Assembly (NCBI GenBank): GCA_002686675.1
Contig: NYYF01000005.1
Location: forward strand, 1 to 5,404
Reading direction: 5' to 3'
Source of the DNA: Fidelibacterota bacterium
Lineage (GTDB): Bacteria > Marinisomatota > Marinisomatia > Marinisomatales > UBA8229
Length of the DNA stretch: 5,404 bases
Below are positions 1-5,404 of the stretch, in pieces. A program made the position numbers and the translations under genes. The notes beneath the pieces are model-generated. The model did no database searches. It was not told the DNA's origin and was given only the letters and a program-made list of their open reading frames with translations. How positions within the stretch are numbered: the first letter of the stretch is position 1; each line of letters opens with the position of its first letter.

Positions 1-993
1 TTAATTCGTTGGGGATTACAATTTATTCGTCAATGTAAAAGTGAACACATGAAAACGAACACAATGAGAAAATTATTTCTCTGCTCATATTCTCAAACAA
101 AACTGCATGAATTAATTGATAAAACGGGTTTGGATTATGACCAGAAGACAAATGGTCTTATTTTCATTTATCGATCTGAAGAATCATTCAAGGAAGCTAA
201 AAAAAAACTAATCCTACTACCGTCAATTGATGATAAAATGGAATTATTAAATACATCTGAGCTGGTGAAGCTTGAGCCCGCATTAGAGCCTATCCAATCC
301 AAACTTTCTGGAGGGATTTATTGCAAAACAGATGAAAGTGGAAATTGTTTTAAATTCACTACAACACTATCAAACCTTTGTCAGAAAATGAATGTTACCT
401 TTAATCATGATGAAATAATATCCCGGTTTGAAACAAAAGGAGACGAAATTCAGAAAGTGATTACCAATAAAAATGAATATTCAGCAGATGTTTATGTCAT
501 GGCATTGGGTTCATACAGCAGTCTTTTTGCAAATCAAATTGGTGATTATCTACCAGTATATCCTGTCAAAGGATATTCAATCACAATGCCCATTTTTGAT
601 GTTTCAAAAGCCCCTTTTCATGGTGGAATAGATGAAGATAATATGCTGGCGTTTTCTTTAATAGGTGATTGTATCAGGTTTACATCCATAGCGGAAATCA
701 CCGGTTATAATACGGACTTTAAGCCCTCTGATTTTTCTTATATGGTCAATCTTTCTGAATCCCTTTTCCCTGATACTTTTGATTTTACAAGTATCAAATA
801 CTGGGCAGGTCTTCGGCCCATGACGCCCAATGGTTCTCCAATTTTTGGAAATGGAAAAATGAAAAACCTATTCTATAATACTGGTCACGGCCACTTAGGC
901 TGGACAATGGCTTGTGGATCAGCTAAAATTACTGCTGATCTTATTACGGGGCGAAAACCAAAGATTAGTTTGGAAGGTATGTTACTCAATTAA
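1..993 (+). CDS. dadA: D-amino-acid dehydrogenase (DadA-like FAD-dependent oxidoreductase), 5'-truncated by the window edge
   Basis: Enzymes of this family oxidatively deaminate D-amino acids to 2-oxo acids and ammonia, using FAD and passing electrons to the respiratory chain at the inner membrane. The reading frame is open from base 1 to the TAA at 991-993, giving 330 residues. The 16 codons before the first ATG (base 49) still resemble DadA: a W..Q..RQC..EH pattern matches E. coli DadA at about residue 85-100 (recalled alignment). So roughly 84 N-terminal residues, including the GxGxxG dinucleotide-binding loop, lie outside the window. Visible DadA hallmarks, numbered from base 1, are LSGGIYCKTDESG (about 102-114), VMALGSYSS (166-174), VYPVKGYSITMP (186-197), GLRPMTPNGSPIFG (270-283) and NTGHGHLGWTMACGS (293-307); the last two form the C-terminal FAD/substrate region. 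The protein ends about 20 residues earlier than E. coli DadA. The family assignment is strong, but the substrate could be a related amino or imino acid such as D-hydroxyproline. Confidence 0.9.
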   Translation, partial: LIRWGLQFIRQCKSEHMKTNTMRKLFLCSYSQTKLHELIDKTGLDYDQKTNGLIFIYRSEESFKEAKKKLILLPSIDDKMELLNTSELVKLEPALEPIQSKLSGGIYCKTDESGNCFKFTTTLSNLCQKMNVTFNHDEIISRFETKGDEIQKVITNKNEYSADVYVMALGSYSSLFANQIGDYLPVYPVKGYSITMPIFDVSKAPFHGGIDEDNMLAFSLIGDCIRFTSIAEITGYNTDFKPSDFSYMVNLSESLFPDTFDFTSIKYWAGLRPMTPNGSPIFGNGKMKNLFYNTGHGHLGWTMACGSAKITADLITGRKPKISLEGMLLN

Positions 994-1058
994 TTGTACT
1001 ATAAATTCCTCAAATAAAATGTTAACGATCTTCCCTCATTTTTTTGGATCTTATATCA

Positions 1059-3230
1059 ATGCATAAGGCAGTTTCAGGATTCAGTTCTATACTATATTCT
1101 CTAAAGGTGGCTTCTAAAGTAGGTTTTAAAAACTTTTATCAATCCATAATTTCCAAAAATACATGTAAAACCTGTGCTTTGGGAATGGGTGGTCAAAAAG
1201 GGGGCATGACTAATGAAGTTTCCAGTTTCCCTGAGATTTGTAAAAAAAGTATCCAGGCTCAATTGACTGATATTCAGAAAGAAATCCCCCAAACCTTTTT
1301 TAAAAAGCAATCAATCACAGACTTCAGAAAAACTTCACCCAGAGAACTTGAGCGATTAGGGCGACTTAATACACCATTGTTTAAATCAGGTGATAGCAAT
1401 CATTATAATCCCATTGGATGGGATGATGCTCTTGAAAAAATAATCAAAAGACTGCGCACAACTTCTCCGGACAGATCGTTTTTCTATAGTTCAGGAAGAT
1501 CATCTAACGAAGCTGCATTTCTTTTGCAATTATTTGTAAGAGCGTACGGATCTAATAATATAAATAATTGCTCATATTATTGCCACCAGGCATCTGGAGT
1601 TGGTCTTGGCTCAACCATTGGAAGCGGAACAGCCACAATTGCCCTTGAGGACTTAAAACAATCTGATATGATTTGGGTAATAGGTGCAAATCCTGCTTCA
1701 AATCACCCACGGTTGCTGACTGAACTCCTGCACTGCCGGAGGAAAAAGGGGAAGGTGGTTATTGTAAATCCTATCAAGGAACCTGGTCTGGTTCGTTTCA
1801 GGGTCCCTAGTGATTGGAAATCCATGCTGCTTGGAGATGATAAGATCGCAACAGATTATGTCCAACCAAACATCGGTGGTGATATTGCCTTATTCCAAGG
1901 CATTGCGAAAGAACTTATTGAGAATGAAAATATTGATAAACAGTTTATAGAAAAATATACAAATGGATTTGAAAACTTCGCTCATAAACTCAGGAAAACA
2001 TCTTGGGATAATATTACTTTGTCCTCAGGAGTAAACCGCACACAGATTAAACACTTAGCAAAACTTTATAAGGATGCAAAAAATGTCGTCTTTACCTGGT
2101 CAATGGGAATCACCCAGCATGTTCATGGAGTAGAAAATGTAGAATCTATTGTAAATCTTGCTCTCCTAAGAGGGATGATAGGAAAAAAGAATGCAGGCCT
2201 TCTTCCTCTGAGAGGACACTCAAATGTTCAAGGAGTTGGATCAATGGGTGTTACACCGGAATTAAAGAAAAAAATTCTTATTAATTTTGAAAAACAAATG
2301 GGAATAAATGTTCCAAAATCAATGGGACTGGACACAATTGGTTGTTTAAAAGCATCCTATAATCACAAAATGGATTTTGCTTTTCTGCTTGGAGGAAACC
2401 TATTTGCCGCTACGCCCCATCAAAAATTTGCTGAGCAAGCCTTGCGTAATATTCCCTTCAAGGTATTTGTAAGCACAACCCTAAACCAAAGTCATTTCTT
2501 TGGAGTTGAAGAGGAAGCTGTGATCCTGCCAGTAGCCGCCCGGGATGAAGAAAAACAATCTACGACTCAGGAATCAATGTTCAACTTTGTCCGAACGAGT
2601 GATGGTGGTATAGTAAGACTTTCTAATGTAAGATCAGAAGTAGATATAATCACAGATATAGCATCAGCAGTCTTAGAAAATAAAAAAATAGATTTTTCTA
2701 CCTTTAAAAAACATCAGAATATTCGTAAAGCAATTGGTCATATTATCCCTGGGTTTGATAAAATGAGCGCAATTGATCGTACCAAAGAGGAATTTCAGAT
2801 TGGTGATAGAACTTTTTACGACCCAAAGTTTGCCACTCATGATAATAAAGCTATTTTCAAGACTATAACTATCCCTGAGCAGCCAGTAATGAATGGTCAA
2901 TTCAAGATGTCAAGTATAAGAAGTGAGGGGCAATTTAATACCATTGTCTATGAAGATGAGGATACATTTAGAGGGATTAATCAAAGGTGGGTGGTGATGA
3001 TGAACCAAGATGACATGCTAAATCTTAAACTAAAGGAAAATGACAAAGTAAACCTATACAATGAGACGGATATAATGAAGAAAGTCAAAGTACAGTGTGT
3101 TGATATCGCCAAGGGAAATGTGGCAACTTTTTTTCCGGAAGGCAACGTTTTAATCCCCGCTATTACTGATCCCAGAAGTAAAACACCAAGTTTTAAATCA
3201 ACACTAGTAAAAATTTCTGCTAAAAATTGA
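1059..3230 (+). CDS. FdhF/YdeP-family molybdopterin oxidoreductase (formate-dehydrogenase-like alpha subunit)
   Basis: A 723-residue protein of the molybdopterin oxidoreductase superfamily, subfamily FdhF/YdeP (TIGR01701-type), which should bind bis-MGD molybdenum or tungsten. The physiological substrate of YdeP-type proteins is not firmly known; E. coli YdeP is linked to acid resistance. Residues from ATG 1059: CKTCALGMGGQKGG (36-49) with a further Cys61 in a PEIC motif forms the presumed Fe-S region; SGRSSNEAAFL (145-155); a Cys175-His176 pair followed by QASGVGL, aligned with the selenocysteine-His of FDH-H; GANPASNHPR (209-218); GITQHVHG (350-357); GLLPLRGHSNVQG (380-392); and a C-terminal molybdopterin-dinucleotide-binding domain with SIRSEGQFNT (619-628) and FFPEGNVL (692-699). 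Length matches the family (about 750) and the gene is complete. The frame also allows a TTG start at 1044 (+5 residues). ATG 1059 is preferred by codon type, though neither start has a good ribosome-binding site. No signal peptide is visible, so it is probably cytoplasmic. It follows the dadA-like gene after 65 bases. Confidence 0.92.
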   Translation: MHKAVSGFSSILYSLKVASKVGFKNFYQSIISKNTCKTCALGMGGQKGGMTNEVSSFPEICKKSIQAQLTDIQKEIPQTFFKKQSITDFRKTSPRELERLGRLNTPLFKSGDSNHYNPIGWDDALEKIIKRLRTTSPDRSFFYSSGRSSNEAAFLLQLFVRAYGSNNINNCSYYCHQASGVGLGSTIGSGTATIALEDLKQSDMIWVIGANPASNHPRLLTELLHCRRKKGKVVIVNPIKEPGLVRFRVPSDWKSMLLGDDKIATDYVQPNIGGDIALFQGIAKELIENENIDKQFIEKYTNGFENFAHKLRKTSWDNITLSSGVNRTQIKHLAKLYKDAKNVVFTWSMGITQHVHGVENVESIVNLALLRGMIGKKNAGLLPLRGHSNVQGVGSMGVTPELKKKILINFEKQMGINVPKSMGLDTIGCLKASYNHKMDFAFLLGGNLFAATPHQKFAEQALRNIPFKVFVSTTLNQSHFFGVEEEAVILPVAARDEEKQSTTQESMFNFVRTSDGGIVRLSNVRSEVDIITDIASAVLENKKIDFSTFKKHQNIRKAIGHIIPGFDKMSAIDRTKEEFQIGDRTFYDPKFATHDNKAIFKTITIPEQPVMNGQFKMSSIRSEGQFNTIVYEDEDTFRGINQRWVVMMNQDDMLNLKLKENDKVNLYNETDIMKKVKVQCVDIAKGNVATFFPEGNVLIPAITDPRSKTPSFKSTLVKISAKN

Positions 3231-3395
3231 CACTCTGGTTTTGAGGGGGGTATCTATTGGTGCTTTTATTTGGAAAGGAGTAAACTTAAGTAATTGTATT
3301 AGGGAAGAAATAAAATGATTAATCTTTGGGAAACAAATGGAAAAAATAATATAAACTCTCCGGTGGGTTTTCCACCCCATCAATAAATTCTAAAT

Positions 3396-4094
3396 ATGAT
3401 TCCTCACGAAACAATTCCGATTTTTGGTATAAGTTGGTGGCAGAGTAATATTATAACTATCCTTATTATTTACCTTGTTCTTCTATTAGGTAAAAGATCC
3501 AATCAATTTCAGAGAATCCAAATTGCCAAAATGATAGGTGGTGTGATGATCTCCAGGGCAATTCTGATTCATTTTTATATGGTTTATTTAGATAAATGGA
3601 GTGTTCAATCTTCCTTGCCCCTTCAAATGTGCAGCGTTTCAGCAATTTTGGCTGGTGTTGTGATTTTTTGGAAAAACCAATGGCTGTATGAATTTTTATT
3701 TTATTGGGGCATTCCTGGAGCTTTTCATTCACTTCTGACACCGGAATTTACAGTTGGAATGGAAGGATTTCTCTTTATGGAATATTTTATTGCTCATGGA
3801 GGCATCATTCTTAATGCATTATTTATCACTCTGTTTTTAGGTATGAAACCTAGAAAAGGATCATGGTGGAAAATCGCACTTTGGTCTCACATTCCTCTTG
3901 GAATAGTGGGATTCCTCAATTGGATACTGGATGCGAATTACATGTATCTATGTGAGAAACCCATGGTAAATAATCCCTTCATAATCGGTGAATGGCCCTG
4001 GTATTTTCTCATTCTGGAAGGTGTTGGTTTACTCCATTTTTTAATTATTTATCTTCCGTTCGGTATAAAATATAGACGACCGGAAACTAAATAA
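3396..4094 (+). CDS. YwaF/TMEM164-family (TIGR02206) integral membrane protein
   Basis: A 232-residue, very hydrophobic protein with about six or seven membrane segments: roughly residues 16-32, 43-61, 74-92, 97-111, 124-148, 158-178 and 202-222. Family landmarks are LPLQMCS (74-80), YWGIPGAFHSLLTPEF (103-118), YFIAHGGII (130-138), NYMYL (181-185), KP (188-189) and WPWY (200-203). These match the bacterial YwaF group (TIGR02206), which shares a domain with eukaryotic TMEM164. From memory, human TMEM164 has been reported as an acyltransferase making arachidonoyl ether phospholipids, with a catalytic Cys and His. Cys79 and His134 here sit in the family's conserved LPLQxC and HGG motifs and are candidates for the same pair. 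The bacterial function is unproven. ATG 3396 is the only ATG between the upstream in-frame stop at 3384-3386 and the first membrane segment; no Shine-Dalgarno precedes it. The gene runs in the same direction as the molybdoenzyme after a 165-base gap and ends 8 bases from the convergent next gene. Confidence 0.87.
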   Translation: MIPHETIPIFGISWWQSNIITILIIYLVLLLGKRSNQFQRIQIAKMIGGVMISRAILIHFYMVYLDKWSVQSSLPLQMCSVSAILAGVVIFWKNQWLYEFLFYWGIPGAFHSLLTPEFTVGMEGFLFMEYFIAHGGIILNALFITLFLGMKPRKGSWWKIALWSHIPLGIVGFLNWILDANYMYLCEKPMVNNPFIIGEWPWYFLILEGVGLLHFLIIYLPFGIKYRRPETK

Positions 4095-4102
4095 ATTTTT
4101 CT

Positions 4103-5404
4103 TCAAGATTGTGGATATGGAAATAATTCCTCTAGGGACATTACCTTACCATATTGATCTCTATATTGAATATGATCTCGTCTAAATTGAGTATAATTCA
4201 CCAAACCTGCAGCAGCAGCAAGGGAGTTTAAACCATTCCGTAATGTTATGATGTAATTCAACACACGCCATTTTTTCTCATCCACAACTAAAGCCTTCTG
4301 ATGATCAAGATCTGTAGTTGTTACGCCAACAGGACATTTATTTGTATGACACTTCATAGCTCCTATACATCCTACTGAAATCATGAGCCCGCGGGCAATA
4401 TTAACCAAATCTGCTCCCATACCTAATGCGATTGCAATCTTATCCGGACTAAATAATTTGCCACTGGCAAAGATTTTTACACGATCCCGAACACCATATC
4501 TTCGCAAAGCATTATCAAGGTAAATTAAACCTGAGGAAATTGGCAAACCCATAGAATCTGCCATTTCCTGGTATGTGGCTCCTGATCCGCCTTCCCCTCC
4601 GTCAACAGTGAATGCATCAGGACCCCGACCTGATTCAGCCATATATTTTGCAATGTCATCAGCAGAATCTGGTCCTCCCATAACAACCTTAATTCCTACC
4701 GGTTTCTTTCCTAATTCTTTTAATTGTTCAATAAAATCGAATAAAGAGGACACATCATGAAATTGGTGATGGCGGTTTGGAGAATCAACATTTTTCCAGG
4801 GCTCCACTCCACGAATTGCAGCGATTTCCGGTGAGATTTTATTACCTTCTACATGTCCCCCTCTAATTTTTGCACCCTGTGCAAGTTTGATTTCAAACAT
4901 TTTTACTTGAGAATTAGACGCCTTTTCTTTGAATAATTCTGTAGAAAAGTCTCCTTTTTCATCTCGCACTCCAAAGAGACCGGGGCCGATTTGCATAATA
5001 ACATCACCTCCACCTTCAAGGTGATATGGCGCCAAACCTCCTTCACCTGTATGAACCCATGATCCTTTTGCAGCTCCTATACCAAAGCTCATTGCGCGAA
5101 TTGCATTTTCTCCTAACGCACCATAGCTCATAGCACTCATTCCCACAGGGCCTAGAATATTCCAAGGGTGTTCGCATTCTGAACCAATAAGGATTCCATT
5201 TTCTTCTTGAAGCAGCCAGGGTTGAATTTGAACTTCTTCCAATTCTTCTTTTCTTGAAAAAAGGCCTTCTGATCCAACATACCGCATTGATTGAATTTTT
5301 GGAGCACACACCACTCTCATTTCCTCAGCCAATTTTGGAAACATCGAATTACGAATGTACAGTCCCGGTTTGGAAAAATCACGTTTTGACCCAAAAGCAA
5401 TTAA
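4103..5404 (-). CDS. FMN-binding glutamate synthase family protein (GltB-like central/synthase domain), 5'-truncated by the window edge
   Basis: Corresponds to the FMN/Fe-S synthase part of the glutamate synthase large subunit (Glu_synthase, PF01645), encoded as a stand-alone protein like B. subtilis YerD. The frame is open from base 5404 to the TGA at 4103-4105, giving 433 residues. The 20 codons upstream of the first ATG (5344) read as coding (an FGSKRDFSKPG stretch, then YIRNS), so the real start is outside the window. Numbered from base 5404: GPVGMSAMSYGALGENA (85-101) and WVHTGEGG (116-123), the FMN/substrate region; FTVDGGEGGSGA (265-276); IFASGKLFSPDKIAIALGMGAD (311-332), the flavin phosphate region; and Cys346-x5-Cys352-x4-Cys357, the same spacing as the 3Fe-4S triad of bacterial GltB. 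No glutamine amidotransferase domain is visible in this part. The true substrate is uncertain: glutamate synthase, N-methylglutamate synthase-like and uncharacterised members share this domain. It is probably cytoplasmic, although some relatives carry an N-terminal membrane helix that cannot be assessed here. Confidence 0.9.
   Translation of the reverse strand, partial: LIAFGSKRDFSKPGLYIRNSMFPKLAEEMRVVCAPKIQSMRYVGSEGLFSRKEELEEVQIQPWLLQEENGILIGSECEHPWNILGPVGMSAMSYGALGENAIRAMSFGIGAAKGSWVHTGEGGLAPYHLEGGGDVIMQIGPGLFGVRDEKGDFSTELFKEKASNSQVKMFEIKLAQGAKIRGGHVEGNKISPEIAAIRGVEPWKNVDSPNRHHQFHDVSSLFDFIEQLKELGKKPVGIKVVMGGPDSADDIAKYMAESGRGPDAFTVDGGEGGSGATYQEMADSMGLPISSGLIYLDNALRRYGVRDRVKIFASGKLFSPDKIAIALGMGADLVNIARGLMISVGCIGAMKCHTNKCPVGVTTTDLDHQKALVVDEKKWRVLNYIITLRNGLNSLAAAAGLVNYTQFRRDHIQYRDQYGKVMSLEELFPYPQS

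Noticed and set aside
1101..1310. Minus-strand 69-codon open frame
   Set aside because: Lies entirely inside the molybdoenzyme gene, opposite its Fe-S region; the sense protein is clearly conserved and the antisense product resembles nothing known.
2673..2900. Minus-strand 75-codon open frame
   Set aside because: Antisense shadow within the C-terminal part of the molybdoenzyme gene; no recognisable domain.
3227..3256. Sigma-70-like promoter (TTGACA with TATCTA, 18-base spacer)
   Set aside because: The -35 match is perfect but the -10 matches only three of six bases and the box overlaps the preceding stop codon; not enough to annotate as a feature.
3466..3741. Minus-strand 91-codon open frame
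   Set aside because: Antisense to the YwaF/TMEM164-family gene, whose sense product has membrane segments and family motifs; the antisense product has none.
4575..4760. Plus-strand 61-codon open frame, rich in Pro and Ser
   Set aside because: Antisense to the glycine- and Asp-rich FMN-binding segment of the glutamate-synthase-like gene; its composition is a by-product of that.
5043..5309. Minus-strand 88-codon open frame in a second frame
   Set aside because: Overlaps the glutamate-synthase-like gene on the same strand in a different frame; the conserved motifs are all in the other frame.

Overview
This 5.4 kb window comes from an AT-rich bacterial genome. Four protein-coding genes fill nearly all of it. 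Both outer genes run off the window edges, so their first visible ATG codons are internal methionines and not starts. No rRNA, tRNA, CRISPR array, insertion sequence or long repeat was seen. Neither of the two visible gene starts has a convincing Shine-Dalgarno sequence. Together with the base composition, this would fit Bacteroidota or a related marine lineage such as Marinimicrobia, but the taxonomic guess is weak.

Layout from left to right: (1) bases 1-993, plus strand, hold the C-terminal three quarters of a DadA-type FAD-dependent D-amino-acid dehydrogenase, whose N-terminal FAD-binding fold lies outside the window. (2) Bases 1059-3230, plus strand, hold a complete molybdopterin oxidoreductase of the FdhF/YdeP family, with a Cys-His pair at the presumed metal-ligand position. 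(3) A 165-base gap follows, holding only weak signals. (4) Bases 3396-4094, plus strand, encode a multi-pass membrane protein of the YwaF/TMEM164 (TIGR02206) family. (5) Bases 4103-5404, minus strand, hold most of a stand-alone FMN-binding glutamate-synthase-type domain protein with an intact 3Fe-4S cysteine triad. It converges on the membrane-protein gene with only 8 bases between the stop codons.

The first two genes are co-directional with a 65-base gap and may share a transcript. Two of the four proteins (DadA-like and GltB-like) belong to families linked to amino-acid nitrogen, and the molybdoenzyme is a second redox enzyme. Nothing in the sequence shows that the four act in one pathway. 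I see no clear previously undescribed system. The most interesting items are the poorly characterised families: the YdeP-type molybdoenzyme, the bacterial TMEM164 homologue with its Cys and His, and the GltB-like domain lacking a visible amidotransferase partner.
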